Shown: positions 1 through 9,478, numbered from the stretch's first letter. The stretch is 34,618 bases of DNA from an uncultured Gammaproteobacteria bacterium (GCA_913050215.1 CAJXBG010000035.1:1-34618), one strand, 5' to 3'. Made by a program: numbers and translations. Notes: generated by a model from the letters alone, not told the origin.

Positions 1-560
<560 letters not shown>

Positions 561-733
561 AAGAGTTATATCTCTAACCTCCCTTGTTACACTCTTTTGG
601 AGCTCCCTCAGGACGTTAGTAGCGGTTAATGTCCGCAAATCATTTAATTAAGCACTTTTCGATCAGCAGAATAAATTCCGCTTCATGACAGTTACCCAAT
701 TGCCCAGTAATACAAGATTACCAATAAATTTGT

Positions 734-749
734 TTGAGTAATTACTCAA
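734..749. repeat. Perfect 16-bp palindrome in the rRNA leader
   Basis: TTGAGTAATTACTCAA is a perfect palindrome without a spacer. It lies inside the transcribed rRNA leader between boxC and the mature 16S 5' end. It could fold as a hairpin in RNA, with a short loop opened at the centre, or bind a dimeric protein in DNA. No function is assigned. Confidence 0.6.
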
Positions 750-802
750 TAAGATGCCGGTAATTTGTTACTGGATATATGTCATATCCTAACCAACAAG
801 TA

Positions 803-860
803 CCCACACCTATTGCATGTTTCCAAATTGTTATAGAGCTTTTCGGTCGCTTTTAGCGTC
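803..860 (-). promoter_or_regulatory. rRNA leader antitermination signals boxB-boxA-boxC
   Basis: Read on the minus strand, the leader contains a small hairpin CGCT-AAA-AGCG (848-858, boxB-like). It is followed by AGCTCTATAACAATTT (825-840), close to the E. coli boxA (TGCTCTTTAACAATTT), and then by GGTGTGGG (803-810), which resembles boxC. The order and spacing fit the NusB/S10 antitermination site of bacterial rrn operons, which keeps RNA polymerase from stopping inside untranslated rRNA. Assignment is by motif match only. Confidence 0.75.
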
Positions 861-1009
861 AAAAAATCCTCACCGAAGCCTCTGAGTAAGCTTTTCTTCA
901 GTGGGTTTCTAATACTATAAGTATGTATTAACCGATCGATTCAGGGCCGCTGAATCTGACTTTCTAAAGTTTGGCCGATGCTGCTTGGCCGACCCGATCG
1001 CTTGATCGA

Positions 1010-1080
1010 GGAGGCGTATAATACGTCTTTTTCGACGCTTTACAAGCCTTTAATGAAAAAACTTTGAAGTTTTTTTCACT
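1010..1080 (-). promoter_or_regulatory. rrn P1-type promoter with A/T-rich upstream element
   Basis: On the minus strand, TTGTAA (1040-1045) and TATTAT (1018-1023) are separated by 16 bp. They are followed by a GC-rich discriminator, ACGCCTCC, ending near 1010, a hallmark of stringently controlled rRNA promoters. Just upstream (about 1049-1080) is an A/T-tract stretch like a rrn UP element. It contains a perfect inverted repeat AAAAAACTT-TG-AAGTTTTTT (1056-1075). Transcription would start near 1010, giving a leader of about 450 nt before mature 16S. Confidence 0.7.
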
Positions 1081-1329
1081 TCCTTTCCATTCTTGTATTT
1101 TTCCTTACAAATCAACACTTAAGCAGTATTGGAGATCAGTCAAAAGACTCGGCATCTACTCCGTTTCGTCCTGGTAAAACAAGCTAGCCAGAAACGAAAT
1201 TTTTCGGTGATTGCTTCTCTTAAGAAGCTCCCAAGTAACAAGAGCGGCGCACTATACAGCAGGGTTTTTAAATAGTCACTACGGGGCGCCTGAAAAAACT
1301 GAAATAATTCGAGCACAAGGTAATTGGAA
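1081..1329. other. Intergenic stretch between the rrn promoter and pssA
   Basis: No gene is seen here; the open frames across it have no recognisable content. The only structure noted is GCTTCT-CTTA-AGAAGC (1213-1228). It could form a hairpin downstream of pssA, but a T-run does not follow directly on either strand, so a terminator role is weak. Confidence 0.5.
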
Positions 1330-2178
1330 CTACTCCATCGCCTTTTTTGCACGCGACTTACGCACTAATGCCATGACCGGACCAGAGACCGCGTAGACAA
1401 TCGCCATAATCATCAGCACGACAGGCGGATCTATAAATATCAGCGCAAATAGCATCACTACGACAAAAAAGAAGCGAAAAGGCACATGGTGCATGTCTAT
1501 TTGTTTAGGGTTGTAATAGCGAATGTTGCTAACCATCAGTATCGCTATGCCGACAGTCACCGCGGATATTGGCATCACCAGCTCCAACGTCAGGGGGATC
1601 TGCACTTCCTTTTCGATCCAAACCCAAACGCTCGTCGCTAGCACGCCAGCAGCCATTGGACTTGCAAGCCCATAGAAAACACTGCTGTCTGGGTTAGTGT
1701 TGAATCTGGCTAATCTTAATGCCGCACAAGCCATGTAAAGGAAAGCGATCGCCCATCCAAGATTACCCAAGTCAGAAAGCACCCAGCTGAACATGAGGAC
1801 TGCGGGCGCAACGCCGAAAGCGACGAGGTCAGACAAACTGTCATACTGAACACCAAACTCACTCTGGGTATTCGTCATACGCGCAATACGACCATCAAGT
1901 GCGTCCAGAAAGCCTGCAATGATGATCGCGATAGCAGCTTTTTCCAAAGCACCGCTCATTGCACCAATAATTGCGTAAAAACCAGAGAAGAGCGCCCCGG
2001 TTGTAATTAGGTTAGGCAATAAAAAAATGCCTCGCCGTAAACCGGCACGCTCACCCATCTTTTCCGATATCGGTGTGACGTTCTCATCACCGCCGACGGG
2101 CCCCTCGTGACTATTTCCTCGCTGGTCTTTGTGCTGGTCTGCAGGCTGGTTCGGATCTGCCATTTCAATATCTCTCAA
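1330..2178 (-). CDS. pssA: CDP-diacylglycerol--serine O-phosphatidyltransferase
   Basis: This is an integral membrane enzyme that makes phosphatidylserine from CDP-diacylglycerol and serine, the first step toward phosphatidylethanolamine. The CDP-alcohol phosphatidyltransferase signature is visible in full, with the pattern DxxDGxxAR...GxxxDxxxD: LDALDGRIAR followed by EFGVQYDSLSD. Several hydrophobic segments follow, and the tail is basic (VRKSRAKKAME). The first 40 residues are polar and probably cytoplasmic. Length (282 aa) fits the membrane-type, B. subtilis-like PssA rather than the PLD-type E. coli enzyme. The start at 2178 could instead be the ATG five codons in (2163); neither has a clear ribosome binding site. 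It lies 50 nt downstream of ilvN on the same strand and is probably cotranscribed with it. Confidence 0.93.
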   Translation of the reverse strand: MRDIEMADPNQPADQHKDQRGNSHEGPVGGDENVTPISEKMGERAGLRRGIFLLPNLITTGALFSGFYAIIGAMSGALEKAAIAIIIAGFLDALDGRIARMTNTQSEFGVQYDSLSDLVAFGVAPAVLMFSWVLSDLGNLGWAIAFLYMACAALRLARFNTNPDSSVFYGLASPMAAGVLATSVWVWIEKEVQIPLTLELVMPISAVTVGIAILMVSNIRYYNPKQIDMHHVPFRFFFVVVMLFALIFIDPPVVLMIMAIVYAVSGPVMALVRKSRAKKAME

Positions 2179-2228
2179 ATTTCCATGGGATTCAGTCTAA
2201 AGATCATTAGAACATGCGCAATAGCGCG

Positions 2229-2720
2229 CTAGACGCTAAGAATCTTTTCTCCACGACTCATGCCGGAAACACCAGATCTAACAACCTCAAGGACAATAGC
2301 ATCTGCAAGGGCTCGCAAGAAGGCATCAAGCTTCTCCGAGGTACCGGCAAGCTGAATTGTATAAGCGCTACTGGTGACATCAACGATTTGACCTCGAAAA
2401 ATATCCGCGGTTCTTTTGATCTCAGCTCGCTGGGCGCCTGTCGCCTTGACCTTGACGAGCATGAGCTCACGTTCCACGTGCTCTCCCTCGGTTAGGTCCA
2501 CCAGCTTGACGACCTCGATCAATTTATTAAGCTGCTTTGTGATTTGCTCAACCTGCGAGTCACTCGCGGACGTCGTCAACGTCAGGCGAGACAACGTCGC
2601 ATCGTCTGTTGGCGCTACCGTTAATGTTTCAATATTGTAGCTTCGCTGAGCGAATAAGCCAATGACTCGTGAAAGAGCGCCTGCTTCATTTTCCAACAAT
2701 ACGGAAATGATTCTACGCAT
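2229..2720 (-). CDS. ilvN: Acetolactate synthase small (regulatory) subunit
   Basis: This is the regulatory subunit of acetohydroxyacid synthase. It binds branched-chain amino acids, usually valine, and feedback-inhibits the large subunit. The N-terminal ACT domain reads [19 protein letters not shown], as in IlvH/IlvN, and the C-terminal part has ALADAIVLEVVRSGVSGMSRG. I chose the ATG at 2720 over an upstream start at 2747 because family members begin at MRRI and because it gives a TGATG one-base overlap with the ilvI stop, pointing to translational coupling. Length 163 aa is normal. The gene may equally be called ilvH. Confidence 0.95.
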   Translation of the reverse strand: MRRIISVLLENEAGALSRVIGLFAQRSYNIETLTVAPTDDATLSRLTLTTSASDSQVEQITKQLNKLIEVVKLVDLTEGEHVERELMLVKVKATGAQRAEIKRTADIFRGQIVDVTSSAYTIQLAGTSEKLDAFLRALADAIVLEVVRSGVSGMSRGEKILSV

Positions 2721-4450
2721 CACGTTCGTACCCCCTTTTTCAACCACATATCTCTCATTGAGCCATTTGGCGCGATATGCATTGGATAAACGTGTTCATG
2801 GGGATCCACCAGGATATCCAGAAAGACAAGCTTGTTCTTGATCGCATAGGCCTCTTTCAACACTGGCTCTAGCTCATCTAATGTTTGAACTTTAAAACCA
2901 ACGTGGCCATATGACTCTACCAACGCAACAAAGTCCGGGAGCGACTCCATGTAACTCTGAGAGTACCGACCTTCGTATTGCATGTCTTGCCATTGCTTGA
3001 CCATACCCAGCGTGCCGTTGTTAATGTTAATGATTTTCACGGGCAAACCATATTGGGCACAGGTCGACAGCTCCTGAATATTCATTTGAATACTTCCCTC
3101 CCCGGTAATGCAGGTCACAACCTCATCCGGAAATGCAGTTTGCACGCCCATTGCCGCGGGCAAACCAAAGCCCATCGTCCCCAAACCTCCCGAGTTGATC
3201 CACTTTCGAGGCTCATCGAAAGGGTAGTATTGCGCAGCAAACATCTGGTGCTGTCCTACATCAGACGTTACGAAAGAAGATCCCCCTGTCACTTTGTAAA
3301 CCGCTTGAACAACCTGCTGCGGCATAATTGTTTGACCATTCTCGTGGGGCGTAACCGACAAACAATCGACGTTTCTCCAGCCCTGAATCTGATCAAGCCA
3401 CTCTGCGATGTGCTCACTCGGTCGGGCTTCGTCCTTTTTCGATTTGTCTCGAAGAATAGAAACCATGTCGTTAAGCACGGTTTTTACCGGGCCCACAATA
3501 GGCACATCGACAACAACATTTTTCGATATCGACGCCGGATCGATATCGATATGAATGATTTCTGCGTGCGGGCAAAATTTCGCTACCGTATTTGTCACTC
3601 TATCATCAAATCTCGCGCCTACGGCTAGCAACACATCACAATGATGCATGGCCATGTTAGCCTCATAGGTGCCATGCATGCCCAACATGCCAAGATTCTG
3701 TGGATCAGTACCTGGGTACCCACCCAAACCCATCAGCGTGTTCGTGACGGGATAACCTAACATTTGAACCAACTCTATCAGTTCCGATGAAGCTTCACCC
3801 AAAATAACGCCGCCGCCGGCATAGATTACGGGTCTCTCAGCTTCCAGCAACATAGACACTGCTTTCTTTATTTGCCCCGTATGACCCTTCGTTGCAGGGC
3901 TATAAGAACGCATGGTCAACTGCTCAGGGTACTCGTATTCCACTAGGTCAGTCGGGTTTGTAATGTCTTTTGGAATATCCACCACAACAGGACCGGGTCT
4001 ACCGGAGGTCGCGATGAAAAAAGCTTTTTTTATCGTCTCCGGGATATCCTTCGCGCTTTTCACTAAGAAACTGTGCTTAACAATGGGTCTGGAGATCCCC
4101 ACCATATCTGTTTCCTGAAACGAATCACTGCCAATCAGGTGACTCTGCACCTGACCGGAAATCACAACCATCGGTATTGAGTCCATATAAGCGGTGGCGA
4201 TACCGGTGATCGCGTTGGTTGCACCGGGGCCAGACGTCACTAAAACGACTCCAGGGCGCCCAGTGCTGCGCGCATAGCCATCCGCCATGTGCGTTGCAGC
4301 TTGCTCGTGCCTCACAAGGACGTGTTTCAACCGATTTTGTTTGAACAAAGCATCGTATATATGTAGCACGGTACCACCCGGGTAACCGAATACATGATCA
4401 ACATTTTCTTCTTGGAGACATCGAATAAGGATATCCCCGCCTGATAGCAT
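2720..4450 (-). CDS. ilvI: Acetolactate synthase large (catalytic) subunit
   Basis: This is the thiamine-diphosphate enzyme that condenses two pyruvates to acetolactate, or pyruvate with 2-oxobutyrate, committing carbon to valine, leucine and isoleucine. The N-terminal domain carries [15 protein letters not shown] and the catalytic-Glu region [15 protein letters not shown]. The C-terminal ThDP domain has [13 protein letters not shown]...NNGTLGM. The usual GDGS is GEGS here, a variant I recall as frequent in proteobacterial IlvI. The start at 4450 is preferred to 4504 because homologues begin M-LSGGD, because GGTGG lies just upstream, and because a candidate promoter falls inside the longer version. 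This gives 576 aa, the usual length. It overlaps ilvN by one base. Confidence 0.96.
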   Translation of the reverse strand: MLSGGDILIRCLQEENVDHVFGYPGGTVLHIYDALFKQNRLKHVLVRHEQAATHMADGYARSTGRPGVVLVTSGPGATNAITGIATAYMDSIPMVVISGQVQSHLIGSDSFQETDMVGISRPIVKHSFLVKSAKDIPETIKKAFFIATSGRPGPVVVDIPKDITNPTDLVEYEYPEQLTMRSYSPATKGHTGQIKKAVSMLLEAERPVIYAGGGVILGEASSELIELVQMLGYPVTNTLMGLGGYPGTDPQNLGMLGMHGTYEANMAMHHCDVLLAVGARFDDRVTNTVAKFCPHAEIIHIDIDPASISKNVVVDVPIVGPVKTVLNDMVSILRDKSKKDEARPSEHIAEWLDQIQGWRNVDCLSVTPHENGQTIMPQQVVQAVYKVTGGSSFVTSDVGQHQMFAAQYYPFDEPRKWINSGGLGTMGFGLPAAMGVQTAFPDEVVTCITGEGSIQMNIQELSTCAQYGLPVKIININNGTLGMVKQWQDMQYEGRYSQSYMESLPDFVALVESYGHVGFKVQTLDELEPVLKEAYAIKNKLVFLDILVDPHEHVYPMHIAPNGSMRDMWLKKGVRT

Positions 4451-4492
4451 TTCCACCAATTTCCCCTGTTTACAAGGCAGATAAGGGCGGGC

Positions 4493-4521
4493 ATTCTCAA
4501 TCAAAGCGATTGCTACGTCAA
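4493..4521 (-). promoter_or_regulatory. Candidate sigma70 promoter for ilvI-ilvN
   Basis: On the minus strand, TTGACG (4516-4521) and GAGAAT (4493-4498) are spaced by 17 bp, about 45 bp upstream of the chosen ilvI start. The -35 match is good and the -10 match is weak. I see no leader peptide or attenuator hairpin between it and ilvI. Confidence 0.35.
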
Positions 4522-4675
4522 CGTCTCAGACTCTTATTCGGCGCTTACACAAGCTGTAGCTCCGTAATTTTTGTCTGTTTTTTAATGCTGGAACGCCTTC
4601 GCTTGGCAGCGAACCGCTCGAAATATGCCTATTGTTACAGTACCATTCAAAAAACCTTCATTGGTAGCGCTTTAG

Positions 4676-4987
4676 ATGAACAACCTAAAGTACATTTTGA
4701 TCATCGTTATCTCGGCGACTGCATCACTGTTCGGGGCCGATGGGACTCTCGCTGCACAGGACTACTACACGTGGATCGATGAAAATGGCGTAAAAAACTA
4801 TGCCCAACGAAATCCCCGGGGCTATAAGGCGCGAAGGGTCAGCAAGACCCACAAGTTTGGGGAGCAGATATTTTTGGAAAAACGTCCGGCAATCACACCC
4901 TCAACCCCTGCACCCTCGGAAATCGATTCTGATGCGCTATTAGCAGAACGAGTTGCTGCAGAGGCCCGAACCAAGAGACCCAACTGA
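4676..4987 (+). CDS. Small exported DUF4124 domain protein
   Basis: This is a 103-aa protein with a typical Sec signal peptide: a hydrophobic stretch after MNNLK, with cleavage probably after LAA near residue 27. It is followed by YYTWIDENGVKNYAQRNP, the short beta motif typical of DUF4124 proteins, which are small periplasmic or envelope proteins of unknown role in Proteobacteria. The C-terminal half is Pro/Ala-rich and charged and probably unstructured. It stands alone on the plus strand between ilvI and pgeF. The ribosome binding site is weak (GGTAG about 8 nt upstream). No biochemical function can be given. Confidence 0.75.
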   Translation: MNNLKYILIIVISATASLFGADGTLAAQDYYTWIDENGVKNYAQRNPRGYKARRVSKTHKFGEQIFLEKRPAITPSTPAPSEIDSDALLAERVAAEARTKRPN

Positions 4988-5054
4988 GCGAAAAGTACAA
5001 AGAATCTGCCCCGTCTGCTAGCCTTTTCAAGTGTAAGGGTTAATGAGCAAGGCG

Positions 5055-5073
5055 GCACCACTCGGGTGCTTTT
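5055..5073 (+). terminator. Candidate intrinsic terminator after the DUF4124 gene
   Basis: The stem GCACC (5055-5059) and GGTGC (5065-5069) has a 5-nt loop and is followed by TTTT. It lies between the DUF4124 gene (+) and the converging pgeF end. The stem is short, so the call is tentative. Confidence 0.4.
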
Positions 5074-5094
5074 GCACGGCGAGCCAACCGCCAT

Positions 5095-5826
5095 CTAATT
5101 CGTTTTCCACAGAAATATACCAAAGCGTCCGGTTGGTGACATCTCTCGGTGAGAGTAAAAGCGATCATCACACGCCGTGCAAATACCTGATGCTGTGACT
5201 GACGACACTCCCTGAACTAATAACTGACTACGAGCCTGTTCGCAAAGGTCCAACATCCAGTGCTGTGAGTCCCTTCCTTTAAGGAAACCTTGATCGTTCT
5301 GGAAAGCATCTCTCACCTTATGATCAACTTCATAGTGACACGGCCCTATTGCCGGGCCTAGCCAAGCCTGAAGCTCAGTCGAATTAAACTTGTCGACAAC
5401 CCTTTCAAGGATACCGTTTGCCAGCCCCCGCCATCCGGCATGGACTACAGCAATCTCCTTGCCATCGCAACTAGCCAATACGATCGGTAAACAGTCAGCG
5501 ACCATAATAGCTAGCACGACACCCACTTGCCGAGTGAAACTGGCATCGGCGACGGGGGGTTGCAATGACTTGTGCGAAAAAGTCGGTGCCCCTACCTCGA
5601 CCACATGGTCGCCATGAACCTGATCCAGCCACAGAGGTTGCGCCGGAAGCTCTCGAGCGACTCGCGCGCGGTTCTGTTGCACTGTTTCCGGCACATCGTC
5701 TACATGCAAACCCAAATTCAGACTCGCATACTGGCCGGCACTTCGGCCAAAGAGACGAGAGCTAAGTCTGAGCTCGATTCCCTTCGCGCAGCGCCATTCG
5801 GGAGTAATTAGTGCTTGCTGCACCAT
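5095..5826 (-). CDS. pgeF: Peptidoglycan editing factor PgeF (YfiH/DUF152 family)
   Basis: This is a single-domain protein of the laccase-like DUF152 family. YfiH/PgeF proteins have been linked to removing misincorporated L-serine muropeptide precursors. The three metal-site residues of the family are present: His71 in DQVHGD, Cys112 in VADCLPI and His129 in HAGWRG. A further GICTACDDRFYSHR motif lies near the C-terminus. Length 243 aa is normal. The ATG at 5826 is preceded by GGAAGAAG, a good binding site. It lies 40 nt downstream of rluD on the same strand, the pairing seen in many gammaproteobacteria. Some databases call the family polyphenol oxidase. Confidence 0.93.
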   Translation of the reverse strand: MVQQALITPEWRCAKGIELRLSSRLFGRSAGQYASLNLGLHVDDVPETVQQNRARVARELPAQPLWLDQVHGDHVVEVGAPTFSHKSLQPPVADASFTRQVGVVLAIMVADCLPIVLASCDGKEIAVVHAGWRGLANGILERVVDKFNSTELQAWLGPAIGPCHYEVDHKVRDAFQNDQGFLKGRDSQHWMLDLCEQARSQLLVQGVSSVTASGICTACDDRFYSHREMSPTGRFGIFLWKTN

Positions 5827-5866
5827 ATTTCTTCTTCCGGGTAATTTGGCTTTTTCAGTTCACACA

Positions 5867-6823
5867 TCATTCGCCCTCACTGGAATACAGCATCAGGTCG
5901 TCGAGCAACGTCTGCATGTCGACGGGGATTTCTGCACACCAATGCATTTCTTCTTCGGTCGCCGGATGAATGAGCTTTAACTCGCGCGCGTGCAGCGCAG
6001 GTCGCTTGAATTCTCGAAGCGCCTTCAGCAACCCTGAGTCTTTGTGTGCCGGTTCTTTAAAACCCCCGCCATAGGTATTGTCCCCAATTAGGGGATGGGA
6101 GATCGATTGCATGTGTACTCTTATCTGATGGGTTCTGCCCGTTTCCAGAGCAAGCTCAATATGTGAATGCTCGCCAAAATTTTGAACCACTTTGTAGTGG
6201 GTAATTGCCGGCTTGCCGCCAGGGCGTATTGCCATTTTTGTTCGTTGGGTAGTATGACGACCAATTGGCTGGTCAACCTTGCCACTGCGCGTCAGCGAAC
6301 CATAAACCGCTGCATCGTAGATCCTGCTTACCGAACGAGCCTGCAATTGCTGCACTAAATGGTGCTGAGTGGTTAACGTCTTGGCAACAACCAATAATCC
6401 AGTTGTGTCCTTATCCAAACGATGCACAATACCAGCTCTCGGAATCCCGTTAAGTTGCTCCGCGTGATGCAACAACCCGTTGAGCAGCGTGCCATCAAAG
6501 TTCCCGGCGCCAGGGTGAACGACTAATCCCGAAGGTTTGTTCACTACGAGTAGGTGTTCATCTTCATAAACGACATTGAGTGGTATCGCCTGGGCTTCGT
6601 AGGTTGTTTCGATTGCGCTTGACTGAATAGCAACAAGCTCTCCCCCGGTCACTTTATCTTTTGACTTCCTTTTCTGCCCATCGACAACCAGCTCGCCGTT
6701 TTTTATCCAGGTTTGGAGTCTCGAACGCGAATATTGTGGGAACAATGCGGAAGCCACGTGATCTAATCTGTTGAATGCTAGATCCTCAGGCACTATTTCC
6801 TGATGATTAATATTGAGAGGCAT
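5867..6823 (-). CDS. rluD: 23S rRNA pseudouridine(1911/1915/1917) synthase
   Basis: It converts three uridines in helix 69 of 23S rRNA to pseudouridine, which is needed for normal ribosome assembly. An N-terminal S4 RNA-binding domain (about residues 18-75, RLDHVASALFP...GELVVDG) is followed by the RluA-type catalytic domain. The signature HRLDKDTTGLL holds the catalytic Asp137. VNKPSGLVVHPG and RTHQIRVHM are also present. Length is 318 aa. The gene is divergent from bamD, as in E. coli (yfiO/rluD) and Pseudomonas, which supports RluD over RluC or RluA. TAGGATGG lies about 10 nt before the ATG. Confidence 0.94.
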   Translation of the reverse strand: MPLNINHQEIVPEDLAFNRLDHVASALFPQYSRSRLQTWIKNGELVVDGQKRKSKDKVTGGELVAIQSSAIETTYEAQAIPLNVVYEDEHLLVVNKPSGLVVHPGAGNFDGTLLNGLLHHAEQLNGIPRAGIVHRLDKDTTGLLVVAKTLTTQHHLVQQLQARSVSRIYDAAVYGSLTRSGKVDQPIGRHTTQRTKMAIRPGGKPAITHYKVVQNFGEHSHIELALETGRTHQIRVHMQSISHPLIGDNTYGGGFKEPAHKDSGLLKALREFKRPALHARELKLIHPATEEEMHWCAEIPVDMQTLLDDLMLYSSEGE

Positions 6824-6871
6824 CTACGGGCCATCCTACTGAGGTCATTAGGTGTAGCTTGGGAAAGGCTT

Positions 6872-6948
6872 GAGGCTATGGTTAAATAGCGCTGTTTTCA
6901 AGCCTACTCGGGAAAAGCTACAGATTTGATTTGATCGACTATAGCCTC
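6872..6948. repeat. Divergent intergenic inverted repeat between rluD and bamD
   Basis: GAGGCTAT (6872-6879) and ATAGCCTC (6941-6948) form an 8-bp perfect inverted repeat with a 61-bp spacer, inside the 161-bp region that must hold the promoters of rluD (-) and bamD (+). I could not identify a convincing -35/-10 pair or a sigmaE-type site for bamD. The repeat could be chance. Confidence 0.35.
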
Positions 6949-6984
6949 GAAACACAACCAAGACTGACAAAGTAGAACCTATCT

Positions 6985-7842
6985 ATGCGCTCAACCACTG
7001 TAACCAATTCTATCGCGATGTTATCGCTTTTATCTCTCATTTTTCTTGCCGGTTGTTCAAGCGACAAGGCAGAGCAAGGAGAAGAGGATATAGACGCAAC
7101 CGAACTTGAGTATTATAAAATGTCTCAATCTGCCCTTCGTTCGGGCAACTATCAAACGGCCGTCGAACGGCTCCAGTTTCTGGAGGCCCGATTCCCCTTT
7201 GGGAGATATGCGGAGCAGGCGCAACTCGAAATCATCTACGCCTACTATAAAAGTGCACAGTCAGAATCGGCGCGTGCAGCGGCAGACCGTTTTATTCGAC
7301 TTCACCCGCAGCATCCAAATGTTGACTACGCTTATTACCTTCGCGGCATGGCTTCGTTTGATGAAGATACCAATTTTCTCGAAAAATTCATTCCTATGAA
7401 TGCAGCTACGCGCGACCCCGGAGCAGCAAGAGACTCATTCAACGATTTTTCACAATTGATCAAGCGTTTTCCTAACAGCCAATATGCGCCGGACGCGCAA
7501 TACCGAATGATTTATCTTCGAAACCTGCTTGCAGAGTACGAGATAAACGTCGCCAGGTACTATATCTATCGCGGCGCTTACATTGCTGCTGCAAACCGTG
7601 GACGCCACGTGTTCGAAAATTTTCAGGAAACACCCTCGGTTCCGGACGGTCTCGCCATCATGGTTGAAGCTTACACGCTACTGAACATGGAGACGCTTGC
7701 CAGCGAGGCGCTGATGGTGCTGAGCGAAAACTTTCCAGACCATCAATCACTCGGGCGCGCCGGAAAGCTCGATGCATCTAAATCAGTAAAAAGCTCGGAA
7801 AAATCTTGGTTGAACATCATTTCATTTGGTTTGCTTGGATAA
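6985..7842 (+). CDS. bamD: Outer membrane assembly lipoprotein BamD
   Basis: BamD is the essential lipoprotein of the BAM complex that inserts beta-barrel proteins into the outer membrane. The signal peptide ends in the lipobox LAGC with the lipidated Cys24. The mature part is a run of TPR-like helices; [21 protein letters not shown] and [15 protein letters not shown] are typical of the family. The 285-aa length is slightly longer than the E. coli protein (245 aa), with an extra C-terminal tail. Start and orientation match the conserved bamD/rluD divergent pair. pilS begins 9 nt after its stop, so the two are probably cotranscribed. An older name is comL. Confidence 0.94.
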   Translation: MRSTTVTNSIAMLSLLSLIFLAGCSSDKAEQGEEDIDATELEYYKMSQSALRSGNYQTAVERLQFLEARFPFGRYAEQAQLEIIYAYYKSAQSESARAAADRFIRLHPQHPNVDYAYYLRGMASFDEDTNFLEKFIPMNAATRDPGAARDSFNDFSQLIKRFPNSQYAPDAQYRMIYLRNLLAEYEINVARYYIYRGAYIAAANRGRHVFENFQETPSVPDGLAIMVEAYTLLNMETLASEALMVLSENFPDHQSLGRAGKLDASKSVKSSEKSWLNIISFGLLG

Positions 7843-7851
7843 ACCGCAGGT

Positions 7852-9465
7852 ATGGTATTCGATCAGGACCTGCTGGGACAGCCACAACTTCGCCAAAGGG
7901 CTGCGTTACTCCGGGTTTATAACTACTACCGAATTCTTATTTCTTTTGGCTTTTTGTTTCTTTTTCTCAAAGAGTCGTTTGGCGAATTTGTTGGTGCCGT
8001 TAACCCAGCATTGTTTCGTCAAACTATTCTGGTCTACCTCTTTGTCAATATCCTCATCGGGCTAATGTCGTTATTTGCCCCACTGGATGCGTTCGCAAAA
8101 CCTACTCTGCTATTTACCATCCTACTGTTCGACATATTTGCCTTTACTCTGATGATGTCAGCTAGCGGCGGTGTTAGCTCAGGACTGGGCACTTTTCTGA
8201 TTTTCACCTGCGCTTTCGGTGGCTCTTTGATCTACGGACGCAGCTCTACCGTCTTGCCGGCTATAGCATTTATATTGACGATCTATGTCGAATTTTACTT
8301 GTTATTTCTTGAGAAGACGGATTTGCAGAATTTTTTTCAAGCGGGCGTTTTGGGCATCGCCTATTTTGGCGCAAATCTGTTCTTTCAAAGAGCTTCACAA
8401 CAACTCCGCAAAAGAGATCAGGAAGTTTTCAAGCTGGAACAGATCAACCAGTTGGTCGTTGACAGAATGCGTATTGGGGTTATTGTCGTTTCCAGTAACG
8501 GCATGATTAAGCGCATCAATAACGCAGGCAAAAAACTACTTGTCATCCCCACTGCACCTGATACTTCAGACGAACACCTTCCTGACAGGTTATTAGACGA
8601 ATTGGCAGAGTGGTCAGCGAACAAAACCAACGATCCCGTTATATTCCATACTCAGGACTCATCACCTGAGTTGATCGCCACTTTCTCCGTCATTGATGAG
8701 ACAGACAAGGATCCTGACACACTCATCTTTATTGAAGACAGTACGGGCGTCCAGCGACAAGCACAACAACTCAAGCTAGTCGCCTTGGGGAGGCTTTCTG
8801 CGAGTATATCTCACGAAATCAGAAACCCACTCGGGGCGATCAGTCATGCAGCACAACTTCTCGGCGAATCAACGAAATTAGATAAAGGTGACATTCGACT
8901 CACTGAAATCATTCAAAACCATTGTGTTCGAATGAACGACGTCATTGAAAACGTTTTGCAAATGTCTCGCCGACATTCGGCAGAAATAACAGAATTAGCC
9001 GTAGCTAACTGGTTAGGTAGCTTCATCGAAGATTTTTCTGTGGGAAGAGCAGGCACACCCAATATCCAAACCGACATACAAGCAGAGGGGATCAAAATCA
9101 ATGTAGACCCTCTTCACTTATCACAAGTACTTGGAAACCTCTGCCAAAACGGTCTACGATACAGTGAAAAGAAGACCGGTGAAGACAAACTACTGATAGA
9201 ATGTGGCATCGATCCTTTGACGAAAAACCCTTATGTCTCTGTCATTGATTATGGCGAGGGCGTAGCCGCGGAACTGGTACCCAATCTGTTTGAACCTTTC
9301 TTTACCACAGAAACATCCGGCGTTGGTCTTGGACTCTATTTATCAAAAGAACTCTGCGAGGCCAACGAATCCCGACTGACCTATTCTCGAACTACCCACG
9401 GCGGTAGCTGCTTTAAGGTCACATTCCTCAAGAACCATGAAACAAACTCGACAACAAGCTGGTAG
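7852..9465 (+). CDS. pilS: Type IV pilus sensor histidine kinase PilS
   Basis: PilS is the membrane sensor that controls phosphorylation of PilR and so sets transcription of the major pilin gene. The N-terminal part (to about residue 190) holds several membrane segments, followed by a linker (RKRDQEVFKLEQINQLV) and a PAS-like region. The kinase core has the H-box SISHEIRNPLG with His321, the N-box LGNLCQNGLRYS, VIDYGEGVA (G1) and GVGLGLYLSKEL (G2). Length 537 aa matches Pseudomonas PilS. It is followed immediately by its response regulator. No pilA, its usual target, is in this window. Confidence 0.94.
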   Translation: MVFDQDLLGQPQLRQRAALLRVYNYYRILISFGFLFLFLKESFGEFVGAVNPALFRQTILVYLFVNILIGLMSLFAPLDAFAKPTLLFTILLFDIFAFTLMMSASGGVSSGLGTFLIFTCAFGGSLIYGRSSTVLPAIAFILTIYVEFYLLFLEKTDLQNFFQAGVLGIAYFGANLFFQRASQQLRKRDQEVFKLEQINQLVVDRMRIGVIVVSSNGMIKRINNAGKKLLVIPTAPDTSDEHLPDRLLDELAEWSANKTNDPVIFHTQDSSPELIATFSVIDETDKDPDTLIFIEDSTGVQRQAQQLKLVALGRLSASISHEIRNPLGAISHAAQLLGESTKLDKGDIRLTEIIQNHCVRMNDVIENVLQMSRRHSAEITELAVANWLGSFIEDFSVGRAGTPNIQTDIQAEGIKINVDPLHLSQVLGNLCQNGLRYSEKKTGEDKLLIECGIDPLTKNPYVSVIDYGEGVAAELVPNLFEPFFTTETSGVGLGLYLSKELCEANESRLTYSRTTHGGSCFKVTFLKNHETNSTTSW

Positions 9466-9478
9466 ACACGAACACAAG

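Noticed and set aside
1213-1228. Hairpin GCTTCT-CTTA-AGAAGC as the pssA terminator
   Set aside because: The stem is only 6 bp and A/T-containing, and no T-run follows directly on either strand.
2978-3628. 216-aa plus-strand open frame inside ilvI
   Set aside because: It is antisense to the conserved acetolactate synthase coding region and has no recognisable domain.
2720-4450. GEGS in place of GDGS in the IlvI thiamine diphosphate motif
   Set aside because: It looked like a lost metal ligand, but I recall GEGS in many proteobacterial IlvI proteins, and Glu can serve as the ligand.
4822-5094. 90-aa minus-strand open frame overlapping the DUF4124 gene
   Set aside because: It lies antisense to a better-supported exported protein, has no family signature and no ribosome binding site.
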